Positions 50,101 through 61,800 of a stretch of DNA of 64,000 nucleotides are shown piece after piece (the stretch's first letter is position 1; the number at the start of each line of letters is the position of its first letter). A program made the position numbers and the translations under genes. Source of the stretch: Ascidia mentula. Its lineage: Eukaryota; Chordata; Ascidiacea; Phlebobranchia; Ascidiidae. The stretch lies in the NCBI GenBank assembly GCA_947561715.1, contig OX387197.1:2795001-2859000 (forward strand). The letters are read 5' to 3'. The notes under the pieces are model-generated. The model was not told where the DNA came from. It made no database searches and saw nothing but the letters and a program-made list of their open reading frames with translations.

Positions 50101-53100
50101 CCTCTGCTTATATACTTAACAGATCCATCCGATGAAGATCTTCCAATTACAATCACGGAAGCTCGTCAACTTTCCGTTCTCACCACTCTACCATTCGTTG
50201 TCCCTTTCCAAACCCGAGTTCAGATATTCACCGTAAGTTTTGTTTTACTGGAGGGAAAAATTGGAGGAATTAAGTGGAAGGTTCCAACAAATGTGCTGTA
50301 ATTTAGTTCAAGCAAAATAATAAGTCAACAATAAAAATGATATCCGAAAATTGTGAATTTTTTCCTCACATTCGTAATTTAACACGTTGAAAGACCGACC
50401 TAATTCGCAATAATCTTATATACGTCACCGTGTTTTCAGACGATGTTGAGTCAAGATCGGCAGTCACGTGAGTCGAATCGCGATGCACTTCTTCACGATG
50501 CAGGACTCGAGGATTCGCCGACCAGAATCCGAGTCACAGTGAGGAGAGATTTTTTGTACGAAGACGCTTTCAACGATCTCTCGGAGCACAACGGTGAGAG
50601 AGAACGTTTGTTGGTTTAAACTTCATTGGGAGATAGGAAATCGTCTCAAACTTCGCGAAATGCATGTTCCTGTAAATACGAAGATCTTGTTGCTTACTAA
50701 AGAATTTTCATCATGAAATAAAGTTTTTTTTCTTAATACACTGTCAGTTACAAGGGTTGGACAAGTTTTCTTGTATTTTTGTTAAGAACCCAAGAGTGCG
50801 TTTTGTTATTCTTACAGCTGTAAGACAACAGTTTTGCATTACATTTAATTCGTGCTGTTTGGGGCTTTTCCTTCTCGGCGATATAATTTGTGAATAATAT
50901 CAAACCCAAGCTGTTCATTTACCAAAAAAATTCGTCACAATAACCTAACGCAAGACAATTGCCAATACCTGCACACGACTATCGTTATTCTACAAATAGA
51001 CTTGGGGAAGTGATGATAAAATGTGGCATTATTCTGTTCCATCGGTCCAACTACTTTTACCATAACAAACAATAAAAAGGCATGGTTTATTTCCTTATTC
51101 AGCTCCTGATCTGCGACGCGTTCTTCGAGTTAGTTTCGTCAACCAAGCTGGAGCATCAGAAGCCGGTTATGGAGAGGGGGTTACCCGCGAATTCCTTCAA
51201 CAAATCGTCAGAACCGCTTTCGACCCGAAACGGGGCCTCTTCCAACTCGCGGGAGAATCGGGCCTTTATCCGAATCCTCACGCCTCGAGGTTGTTCGAAG
51301 ACTCGCGACGTCACTTCCGGTTTCTGGGTCGTCTTCTCGGCAAGGTTGGTTGAAATAATTTTGACGAATGCATTAGTTTGGAGAATTGAGCGTGTAAGTT
51401 TTTGCTGAGTCACAAGTGCAAAAGTGCAATCCCCTGTGATTGGGAGTGTGACCTAAACTGCGTGGGCCGAACTTTGTAAAATTTAAAACAAACATGTATA
51501 TTTTTTTTAAATTTAAAACAAACATGTCTATTTTTTTTTAAATTTAAAACAAACATGTATATTTTGTTGAACTTTTGTGCAGAGCACGTGGGATATTTTT
51601 GTGTTTCAAGAATTTTGTACTGAATGTGAAAACAAATATTTTGTTGAATTTCAGATCCTCTACGAAGGAATGCAAGTCGAACTTCCTTTCGCCGCATTCT
51701 TCCTTTGCAAATTGTTACGTCACAAAACCAGTGACGTCGACATCAATCATCTCCAATCGCTCGACCCTGATTTTTACAAGTGAATATTTAATTAAGAATA
51801 TTTAGAATACATCTTAAGCAAAACAAATCTATGAGGTTTTAAACCACTTTTTTATCTCATTTTCCCACTTTCAGTTTAAACGTGATCTTTTATTTTCCAC
51901 AGGTTTTAATTGTTTTTAATTGAGGATTTAATTATTGTATTTTCGCTAAATCTATTATACGTTTTCGACCGCATGGCAAGGTGTGCACGACACACACTAA
52001 ATGCAGAATATAATATTTCTTTTCCAACAACTTCTGAATATTTCGATTAATGCCGATTAATTACCCACCTATACAAATCTATTATTTCCCACCGGTTAAG
52101 AACCACTGTTTGAGACCACAGACAGAAATAATGTTTGCATCACAACCAGAAAACACACATAACCGTGACTTTCTTTCCATCCCAGAAACCTGATGTTTCT
52201 TCGTTCGTACGAAGGAGATGTAGCAGATCTCGATCTCGACTTCACGGTTGTCGATGATCGTTTTGGTGAAACCACAATAACTGAACTCGTCCCAAACGGA
52301 CGTCAGATACCCGTTACCAATGACAACAGAGTGAGGTAAACCAAACAATTTGTCCTGATGACTCTCTGTATTAATACCAGAAACAATATGTCTATAATAA
52401 TGTTATTGCAAGAAGAGCCATAGCAGTATAACAAGCAAACTTGTCGCTTCCAGGTACATCCACCTCCTCGCCAACTACAAACTCAACGTCCAGATGCGTG
52501 CAGGTTGTGACGCATTCCGTGAAGGTTTATCATCGGTCGTTCCGATTGAGTGGCTCCGAATGTTCGACCACCGTGAGTTCCAAACCCTCATATCTGGGGC
52601 TGAGGCATTGATTGATATCCCTGATATTAAACAACACGCCGTGTATTCAGGTTTGGGAACATTTTGTTTTCTACGAAACGTATTTTTGTTGTTGTATGAG
52701 GTGATGGTCGTTACTGCAAATTATATTATATAGTTATCCGTGCCGTTGTTTTTCCTTTCGTGAGATGTAAACTCTCTGAAACGCACACACGCAGGGGTTT
52801 TTCGAACAGTCTTGTTGGATAACAGGCGAAACGTCGGTTAATAAAGTTAAAACGTCGGTTAAAACTATTAATTTACAATATGCCTGGCAGCAACAGAAAC
52901 ATTATATTTTTCGAACACTTTATGCTCGCTTTACCCATGGGCCTGCCACTAAAATCGGTGATAATGTTTGGCCCGTGTTTCGATAAGTTTGCCAACCCCT
53001 GCTCTTAAAGTAAATTCGTTAAAATCAAAATAAATTTCCAACTTCTTTATCTAACAGGGGGTTACACAGCTGACCACGAGGTTGTCAAGTTATTCTGGAA

Positions 53101-53680
53101 CGTGTTTGACGATTTCACTGAAACGGAGAAAAGAAAATTGCTTTTGTTCGTTACCAGTTGCTCCCGACCACCATTACTTGGTTTCAAAGTGAGAACTATA
53201 ATAAAGTGATTTAAAAACTTTGGCAAATAACCACGTATCGCCAGAAGATTGGTGCTTTCGGGAAATGGACGTTGCAATATTTTTCGTGAAATGGCGTGTT
53301 GTAAAATTTGGAAATGTAAGCGAGCAAGTATCCAGTTGGGAGTGACAAAGTTTGTGAATGAAAATGTGTAGTCTTTTCTCCGACGTCTCTCTTTTAGTGT
53401 TAATTCAACTAGAAAAAAGTCTTTTTCAACAAAAATAGCAAACAATAAACTCAGCATCCTTTTGGGAGGGTTTCTCATATCAACATCTTTTAAAAAAACT
53501 CTCTCCTTACAGGAAATGCACCCACCATTTTGTATCCACAAAGGTGGGGAATCCGATCGTCTGCCAACTTCATCAACCTGCCTAAACCTTCTACGCCTGC
53601 CAGAATACGACAATGCAGTTCAAATGAAACAGAAACTTCTGTACTGCTTGAACAGTGAATCTGGCTTTGAGTTGTCCTGA
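44172..53680 (+). CDS. UBE3C: HECT-type E3 ubiquitin ligase UBE3C
   Basis: Twenty-one exons join in phase into 1087 codons, close to human UBE3C (1083): 44172-44237, 44616-44675, 45024-45221, 45449-45546, 45969-46114, 46307-46750, 47088-47239, 47488-47657, 47862-47957, 48213-48352, 48608-48743, 49110-49215, 49482-49656, 50123-50232, 50440-50593, 51103-51344, 51655-51779, 52186-52335, 52454-52650, 53058-53188, 53513-53680. The N-terminus MYSFEGNFRS and the IQ motif (ILQSTVRSFLVRRKIKQ) are typical of UBE3C. The HECT domain fills the C-terminal third, with GEGVTREF and FLGRLLGK; the catalytic cysteine is C1055 in STCLNLLRLP, followed by GFELS at the C-terminus. The family extends ubiquitin chains on proteasome-bound substrates. 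Exon 12 (49110-49215) is the least certain: it was chosen because it alone restores phase and the conserved spacing before HTRHTRRSF. Confidence 0.93.
44243..44445. mobile_element. Inverted-repeat element abutting UBE3C donor 1
   Basis: The left end, TTGATATCCAGATTGGAAA, is inverted at the right end as TTTCCAATCTGGGTTGATAT. The element is about 200 bp and starts right at the end of the GTAAGT donor (44238-44243) of UBE3C exon 1. It also contains a GTGGTGGA/TCCACCAC hairpin. Non-coding. Confidence 0.6.
44773..44827. repeat. Short tandem duplication in UBE3C intron 2
   Basis: Two adjacent copies of a 27-bp unit beginning TTTTACATGAATTATGAAA and ending AAACATG. Surrounding sequence has looser similarity (ATGTTTCTTGTAAAAA), suggesting older local duplication. 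Confidence 0.6.
45688..45790 (-). repeat. Possible tRNA-like SINE remnant
   Basis: On the minus strand the segment near 45690-45715 reads GAGTTCAAACCTCGCAGG, which resembles a B box plus T-arm end. The A-box half is not clear. It lies in UBE3C intron 4. Confidence 0.3.
46853..47011. mobile_element. Foldback element in UBE3C intron 6
   Basis: Left arm AGTATAAAGAGACTGGCCCA with CACTGTCATGTT pairs with right arm AACATGACAGTG and TGGGCCAGTCTCTTTATACT. The loop contains GCCGAAACGTC. The right end lies about 77 bp before the acceptor of exon 7. A related copy with an inverted loop lies at 47965-48045. Confidence 0.75.
47965..48045. repeat. Partial foldback-element copy in UBE3C intron 9
   Basis: GGCCCATATTCCTATTAACA and TTGTCATGTTT match the left arm at 46877, followed by AACGTTTCGGCAAAAAGTTA, the reverse complement of the other element's loop. 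Same family, opposite loop orientation, no right arm. Confidence 0.6.
51480..51565. repeat. Three-copy tandem repeat in UBE3C intron 16
   Basis: Three copies of a unit of about 31 bp, ATTTAAAACAAACATGTATA followed by a T-run, in the intron between exons ending 51344 and starting 51655. No function is evident. Confidence 0.75.
52805..52902. repeat. Fragment of the 2406-2597 foldback family
   Basis: GGATAACAGGCGAAACGTCG, TTAATAAAGTT and ATATGCCTGGCAGCAACAG match the right half of the element at 2406-2597. Within it an AAAACGTCGGTTAAAA stretch is locally duplicated. It lies in the intron before UBE3C exon 20. Confidence 0.6.
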
Positions 53681-53896
53681 GATGTTTATAATGCACAATT
53701 CTAATTTCTTTTTTTTATTTAGGTGTTTGCTATAAAATGTTATTGCGCCAATCTTTTGTGATGTGCTCATTTTTAGTTTGTTTTAAATTCTGTTACTCTT
53801 AAGAGTATGAAACACTTTTTGCTCGATCTTTTCCTGATATTGAGTATTTCCTTTTTCGTTGTATTCTGGTTTATTGACTAAAGATGGCAGATCGAT

Positions 53897-53902
53897 ATTA
53901 AA
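53897..53902 (+). terminator. Candidate poly(A) signal of UBE3C (ATTAAA)
   Basis: ATTAAA, the commonest variant hexamer, lies about 217 bp after the UBE3C stop codon. No AATAAA occurs before it on this strand. Confidence 0.4.
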
Positions 53903-53944
53903 ACATACAACCAAATGTTTGTAAAAGAAATCATCGATTCAGAT

Positions 53945-53950
53945 TTTATT
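53945..53950 (-). terminator. Candidate poly(A) signal of MAGOH
   Basis: TTTATT on the plus strand is AATAAA on the minus strand, about 220 bases past the MAGOH stop codon. Confidence 0.45.
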
Positions 53951-54168
53951 CTTCTCGGAAAAAGATTATTTTTAAGAATTTTTGTTCCTAGTTTAGCCTT
54001 AAAATAACATGCGAAAAAGGGCAACAGACAATCAAGTCAGCTTCAGGCATCAGAGTGATAAAAACTACAAAGTGTACAAGTCAGTTGGTGTATCAACTCC
54101 AAACTGGAGGTGGTTGCCCACAAAAAGCAGGTTTTTCACAACTTGTCGAAATCCCTCCACGCTTGACC

Positions 54169-55126
54169 TCAGATAGGTTTGATTTTGAAGTGAAGACCAA
54201 TCAGGGAAAATACCATACATTTCAAATCCTGCAAGAAACAGAAAATTTTGACAAAAGCTCCTGTGTATAGTGCATGGACATAAAGCTTACTTGTTTTTTG
54301 CTGATAAAAAAGGGCGGAAAAAGACAAAAAATATATCAGAGTTCCATTACCTGCACCAAATAGTAGAAGCATCTGAGACCGTTTGGATCTTTGCATTCGT
54401 TAACATCAACCAGCGATCCAATTTTCGAGGTTGTGAATGAAATGTGCTCTTCACCAAGAACAATTTCCAGCTCCTAATGCATTAAAAAATCATCACAAAA
54501 AAGAACGGCAAGTATATATTTAAAAGTCATTTTTCAATACAAAAAAATATGGTTATAATTAATATTTACCTGCCGTCCCACTCGGTCAGGCTTTGGCCAC
54601 AAGGTGTCATCCTCCTTCATAATTTCTGAATCTTCAATGATCCGTTTTAGCTCCTCTAGAATAGCTTTATGTACGAATGCTTCTTTGCGGATCATTGTGT
54701 CATTCTTGTAGTTGGAGTTGTTGGCATAACGAAGTTTGCCTACATACAGAACAAATAAAACTTGTTTAAAAAAAGATAACAGAATTTAGATAAATAAACA
54801 TGTAATGTTAAGATATGTCGCTGATTTGGATGCTGTAAAATAAAATATAGTTGACATTATGGCTTTTAAAAGGGAAAGAATTATCGACAATAATTTGACT
54901 TCCCTGACGATTAAAACCGTTTTCACACATTCTTTGACAAAAAGCTTTTAAGATGTACAAGTGGTAATTACATTTCTGGATTTAAAGGTATGTTAAGTAG
55001 TCATAACTTAAGTCATATTTAACTACTTGAAATATTACCGTCTGGTCGAAATTCAAATTCCAAAAATTCGTGGCCGAACTTTCCTTTGTGTCCCACATAA
55101 TATCTTAAATAAAATTCGGACCCCAT
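54169..55126 (-). CDS. MAGOH: MAGOH (mago nashi), exon junction complex core subunit
   Basis: Four minus-strand exons join in phase into 146 codons, the same length as human MAGOH: 55126-55039, 54739-54570, 54473-54351, 54228-54169. The protein starts [20 protein letters not shown], continues with [12 protein letters not shown] and RKEAFVHKA, then [20 protein letters not shown], and ends [12 protein letters not shown], near-identical to the family. MAGOH pairs with RBM8A/Y14 and, with eIF4A3, forms the exon junction complex deposited on spliced mRNA in the nucleus. The start codon is fixed by the conserved N-terminus. Its 5' end faces CAND1 across 684 bp and its 3' end faces UBE3C. All four introns use GT-AG sites. 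Confidence 0.96.
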
Positions 55127-55810
55127 TGTGTAGTTAAGTTCACTAACAGATAAATCCGCTTCTTTCCACAAATTTTCCTGAGACAAAATGTAGAAACCTC
55201 GCGTCGTTTTGAAACGTACAAATTACCGGGTCAGTGGCGTTATTTTATTAAAAAAGGATTTTATTGAATGTTTGACACTTTACCAGCGAATCCTTTATAA
55301 ACAAAAATAGGTCTTGTTTAATAATTACATTGTAATTGTTTGATTGTTACTGTTTCTTCGTTACTCGATTTTGACAATTTTCTTTGCTGAATACTCAAAT
55401 TCATCGTAGTAATAAAATAGATGCTACAACTAAATGCGTCAAAAAACTTTGAACTATAATATAATTTAATATGTATTTAAATTCTATCTAAATATGCAGC
55501 ACATTTGCATTTGAAATAGTTGTATTTTAATTAATGTATTTCCGCAGCGATACACCACATGCGACAAGGTTTGTGTCGCTTCACGTTTTGGTTTTTAAAG
55601 TTTTTTTTGCAAGGATTGTTTTTTGCTAAATTTTCCGAATTTAGACACCTAAACCTTGAACTGACGTGGTTGGCTGACACTCATGTAATCTACGTATATT
55701 GTGTTTTCCAATGTTGCATAAAATTTGTTTGTTTTTGTTGCTGATCTTTCCGTAGCGATTAATCTTGCATTGCCTAGGTAGTTTTGTAGACGTGTTTATA
55801 AGCATTTAAA
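55127..55810. promoter_or_regulatory. Shared upstream region of MAGOH and CAND1
   Basis: These 684 bp separate the divergent start codons of two broadly expressed genes, so a bidirectional promoter is likely. The sequence is AT-rich with no obvious TATA or CpG cluster. TTTTGTAG followed by ACGTG, about 25 bp before the CAND1 ATG, could be an unpaired splice acceptor, as used for spliced-leader trans-splicing in Ciona; this is speculative. Confidence 0.4.
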
Positions 55811-58800
55811 ATGGCAAATGCATCCTATCATATATCCAGTTTACTGGACAAAATGAATTCGCATGACAAGGATTACAGGTGAATCTGTTTTTATGTTTGT
55901 CTGTGTAGTTTTCCCAGTGAATATAGTATTTCAACTGGCATTGGTTTTTTGTGTTTATGTTTTGCAGATTTATGGCAACAAATGATTTGATGACAGAATT
56001 GCAGAAAGACTCCATCAAACTTGATGATGAAAGTGAAAGAAAAGTAATTAAAATGCTCCTTAAGCTCCTAGAAGACAAAAATGGAGAGGTTCAAAACTTG
56101 GCAGTGCGATGGTAAAACTCAGTAAAACTACTTGTACTAAAAGTTGCTGTGAAGTTGTTTATGAAATGATGTACAAGTCAAATGTAGTACACCATTTAAT
56201 GTTGTTGTATATTTTTGATAATTGACATCCAAAACTCACTTGTCATCTTGTTTAACCGAAGTCAAGACATCTATAGTCAAACAAAGCTAAATGATGCATC
56301 AAACCTTAAACATGACACTATACTATTGAAGCAAATATTATGTATTAAAACCTTAATTTGTTTTTTGACAGTTTGGGTCCATTAGTGAGCAAGGTAAAGG
56401 AATATCAGATAGAGACAATAGTTGAAACTCTTTGCAACAACATGATTTCTGACAAAGAACAACTCAGAGATATTTCAAGGTTTGTATTGCTGTGCCAAAA
56501 TATATATATTAAAAAGCTCTCTTCAGTTAACAATTGAAAGGTAACGCCTTCTTTTGATATGAAGCATTGGATTAAAGACGGTGATAATTGAACTTCCACA
56601 AGCAAACGTTGGGTTGGTGGGAAATATTTGCAGAAAAATCACAGGTCGCCTTACATCAGCCATCGCTAAGCAGAAGGACGTCTCTGTGCAGTTGGAAGCA
56701 CTTGATATATTGGGTGTGTATAAATCATTGGCACTTTTGGTATATACTTCTTTTTTTGATTGTTTTTTTTTAGTTTGTTTCAATGACAACAAACACATTA
56801 AACTGGTTTTAATTTTTTTATCTGCTAGTATGTGACACAAAAATATTTAAACTCCAAAATTGTCAGGTGATTTGCTGAGTCGTCATGGTGCTTTATTGGC
56901 AAGTTTTCATCAGCAGATTAAAGAGGCATTACTTCCTTTACTCAATAGCAGCAGAATGGCAGTCCGCAAAAGAGTTAATACTGCAGTTGGCCATTTGGTA
57001 AGTCAAAGTTCCACCATTGTGTAAAGCTGAAAAACCAATATATTATATTCCTAAGACTACAAAAAGAGTAAATGGTGATCAGCGCCAGTATATAGTCTTT
57101 TTTAAAAGAAATATTAATTTCTGCCGGTCAGCAATCTGCACAGGCTGATTCCTGTAGTCATTTTTGACATTTTCTCTAGCTGCCAGACCAATATTGAATT
57201 ATTCATTTAGATTATTTAGATCAATAAAAACATTTTTTGCAATTTTTGTTTTGACCTACATTTATTTGTCTACTTTTCGATAAATGTCTTAAAGAAAGTT
57301 ATGTTTCCATAGTAAAAATCTTCAGGTCGACTTTTGCATAAGATGAAACTATTTCACTACATAGCATCCTCATTGTCTGTATAAATTCCATAAATGTGAT
57401 CAATAACAAAGAGTGGTACATAATAGCTGCAACCATTAAAAACAGAAATTTTAGATAAATAACATTTCACAGATGCTTATTTAGAAATATACATTTAGCT
57501 TTATTTAATTATTAAGCGTGCACCATAATTGATTGCTACAACAGACTATTTTGTCTTATTCATTTAACAACGACTATTACCAGGTTATAAGTTGCAACAA
57601 CAACATATTTACTGAGCTCATAAACCACCTGGTGGCCGAACTAAAGAGCAACGATCACGGATGTGGAGACGACAACTCACTAATTCGAACACGCAGAACT
57701 TGTGTTCAATGCATTTGTTCCATCACAAGACAAGCGGGACATCGTGTGGGCAGATCGCTCGAGCAACTCATGCCCCTCGTCACAGAGTTTTGCACACAAG
57801 AAGAGGTATATACTGGAAAGAATGGTGACATTCAAACAAATATTTCATCAAATTGCACTTTCTTTGGTTTGGTACCAATAAAAAGTACCTTCATAAACCA
57901 TGATGTTTTGACTAAATTAAAAGTTCAAAACCCATCTGACTTTTAAGATGTAATTTCTGTTGTTAGGCTGATGATGAACTCCGTGAGCATTGCCTGCAAG
58001 CATTTGAATTATTTGTGAGAAGATGTCCGATGGAAGTTACCCCACACCTCTCATCCGTCATAAATTTGTGCCTCAAGTAAAGATATTTGTTTGAAGAAAT
58101 ATAAAAAATGTATTTTGGTAACAAAGCTACTGAAGTAATTTTCTACATTTTGCTTCCAGGAATGTACAGCAGTTTTTTTGTTGCCCTGAAAAATTACCCC
58201 AAAAATTATTTTGTTGTAATTTGTATGAAGAATTAACAGAAATCAATACAACCCTAAACTGGTTGTCAAGAGTTTTTTTGGAGAGAATTATGTGTTTTAA
58301 ATGTTATTTACTCAAGCAAATTGTCCCTAAGTATAATCAATGTAACAAATCCACCAACAGCTACATAACATACGATCCTAACTACAACTATGATGATGGA
58401 GATGAAGACGATGATTCTATGGAGGAAGATGGGGATTTGGATGATCAGGAAGATGATGAGGATTATTCCGATGATGAGGATATGAGCTGGAAGGTAAATA
58501 TTGTTTTAAAACTTTTTCAAATTGGTGGTATGTGATTTTTTGACTGTACCTCCTTACTGACATACACTTACTGTGTGATACACTTGGAAATTCTTATTGC
58601 TTTATTTACTTCTATTGATAAGAGTTGTATGCTTATTGTTGGCAAAATATTGCTTTGTTTGAGAATTTGGTTTGGTCAGTTTTAACAAAATCATTGAATG
58701 ATTTCTGGTTGATTTTTTGTAGCAGCCATTGTCTTTAACTTCCTTTTCCACCTAAAAATTGTTACACAACCCAACCTTAAAGATACATACCCTACTTTGA

Positions 58801-61800
58801 GACCTTTTGTTTCAATTTGTAGTTGTATATTTTCAAAAGTTAAACCAAGAAGTTGTTTGAATTATGTATTGTTAATCTACAATGAGGACTTTTGAATTAA
58901 CTGATTTTCCAACAGGTTCGCCGAGCTTCTGCAAAATGTATTGAAGCAATTGTTTCCACGCGACCTGAGATGTTGGTTGAATTCTATCAGACTGTCTCTT
59001 TGCCCTTGATAGCAAGATTCAAGGTCAGAATTTTTACCACTAAATGTACATATTGGTTTTTGTTTCATTTTGATTTTTGTAAAAACTATGCACATTTTGT
59101 GATTTAAGATTTTTTTTTGGTCGTTGCTAAGAAAATCAACAGAATGTCATAAATAATTAATTCCAGGAACGAGAAGAAAGTGTGAAGGCCGATATCTTTG
59201 CCGCCTTCATCGCGCTGGTGAAACACACAAAAACTGTGACGTCATCATCCTCAAGCACTGTTGTTGTCAGTGGCAACGATTCCATGGAGATGGAAGATAC
59301 ATCGCTGTCCCTGTTAATGTCCCAAGTTCCAAATATTGTGAAATGTGAGCAAAGCTTTTTATTAGATGTGTCTTCTGTATGCCATGATGGGCTTTCATTG
59401 TCATGGCCTCACTTGTATGTTGCACTTTTCAGGGTTATCATTTACTTATCTTGTTACTTGGCTTATTCGACTTATTGTTTTTATGCAAGTTTGTATTTAC
59501 TTTGACAAACTGTGGAAACGTAAAGAAATATGTTGAACAATTCTCATGTTTTTTTACATTTGTAGCCATCCACAAACATCTTAATGAAAAAAGCATCAAA
59601 ACTCGTCAGTGTTGTTTCTCACTTCTCACACAACTCATTCTCACCATTCCTGGGTGTCTTTCGAGCCACTTGGAGGCGCTAATGCCAGGGATTGAGTTTA
59701 GTCTTTCTGGCAATCGAAGCAATTCCTCGAACATGAAGATTGATACGCTCAACTTTATTCACATACTGCTCACAAATCACGAACCAGAGGTGATTTAGGA
59801 TTGGCTTTCATTGACAGTCGACTCTTATTTTTCTTTCTCAAATTCTTGTGTTTCAGAAAATTCATCCTTTCATTCAATCTCTAGCGCCACATGTGGTTGT
59901 TTGTGTTAAGGACCCATTTTACAAAATCACCTCTGACGCTCTGTTGGTCATGCAAGATATCGTTAAGGTTTGAATGTAAAAAAATGTGATGAAAATAAAC
60001 CAAGAGTATATAAAACAAGTATTATTGCATTATGTATTACATTTATTATGATTCAAAATAAAAATACTTGTAAACAGACGGTAAAGTAATATTTTGCTTA
60101 TTAAAAAATTAATTAATGTTATGTTCTGTTATTTTCCATTTTTAAACAAATTATTCAGGAGGGTTTTTCGTTTTCAGATAATATGCGTTGACACAGTGAC
60201 CTTTGACCCCGACCCTCTGATACAAACCCTCTATCTCGCAACTTTACATCGACTTAAAACTTCCGATATCGACCAGGAAGTCAAGGAGCGTGCGATCACT
60301 TGCATGGGGCAGATCATGTCGTCGGCCGGTCACAGGCGAGTAATTTATTATTTGGTCTCATTTATATCTTGTGCCCATTACTTGTTCAGGTTTAGGTTAC
60401 ATCTGATACCAAAGCTGATATGCGTGTGTTTTAATGTAAAAGTTTTAAAATCTAATTTTTGTTTGAGAAGTTTAGACACACAAAAGGCAAAGTTTTAGTC
60501 ACCACCGTTGCATGATGGCGAATTTTCATTGATAAAGATGTTCTCAAAAACGCTAAAAAAACTCAATTTTTATTCACAGATTGACAGGTGAGGCCCCGAA
60601 CACGTTGCAACTTTTCCTCGATCGTCTGCGAAACGAAATAACTCGATTAACTGCCGTCAAATCCCTGGATGCGATGGCACAATCCGGTAAAGTAAGTCTG
60701 GTGTCCATTCTACACCAGGCGATGCCGGTTTTGGCGAATTTCCTTCGCAAGAATCAGCGCTCGCTTAAGATTTCTACCCTCAAATGCTTGGACAGTATTT
60801 TCAAGAATTTTTCGAGGTTTGTGTCGTTTCTTCTTTGAAACTCGTGTAGATAAGAAAACTTTGGCTATTTGCATTAGATAACATTAATTTCATGTCAAAC
60901 CAACCCATTGTTTGCTATGTGTAAATGTACAAACCATTACAATCAACATACTGATATTAATTATCGAACAGAAAATTGTTTGTACAATAATTTCTGAACC
61001 ATTCTTCTTTGTGACCCCGCTGTTCCAAAACACAACTTTGCTGCATTCTACCATAGTGACATCACAGTGGAGATGATGTCGTCAGTAATGGAGGAGATCC
61101 CGCAGTTGATCAGTGATTCCGATTTGCACATCACACAACTCTCGATGCAGCTTACAACACTTATGTTGCAACAACCCATATCCGCGGGGATCAAGGGGTT
61201 ATTGGATGAAGTCCTCCCTAATGTTTATAATATCGTTCGGTCTCCTTTGCTGCAAGGTAAGAATGAAGACTTTCCTACTTTGAAACTTGTTTCGCAAATT
61301 AACGTCACACCAGGTTGTAACGGTACTTGTAGGGGTTACGTTAAAAATGTTGCACGCTGTGGGTCAGCAATACACAAAAGAGAGTTATTTTTCTTTCGAA
61401 AGATATGGTTTCGTTTAAATGCGTCACATATTTTTCAAACGTGCAATGGTGACGAAGACATTGTTCGTGGATTTACAGCAAAATCAAAGTGACGAGGTTT
61501 TGTATCTTTGGAATACACGAGTTAAAATAAATTAGTTTAAAAAATGTCGAATTTATCAAAAAAATGACTGATCGTTAAAAGTCTCTATGTCTCATGTATT
61601 TTGCAGGTGGAGCGTTGAACGCAGTTCTTCGCTTCTTCCACGTGCTCGTTACCACTAGCGACGCGCGACGCAGACAGGGCGATGACTCAGCAGTTTCGTT
61701 TCGTGACGTCCTCCGATCGTTGATCGAACCAATTTACCCGCAGAGATCAACGAAACAACGAACGTCACCACAAAGTTCGACGCCTTCCACTTTGCACAAA

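Larger units (their letters stand above)
53681..54168. other. Convergent 3' ends of UBE3C and MAGOH
   Basis: The 488 bp between the two stop codons holds the 3' UTRs of both genes. A plus-strand ATTAAA lies at 53897-53902 and a minus-strand AATAAA at 53945-53950, so the two transcripts may end within tens of bases of each other or overlap slightly. Confidence 0.55.
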
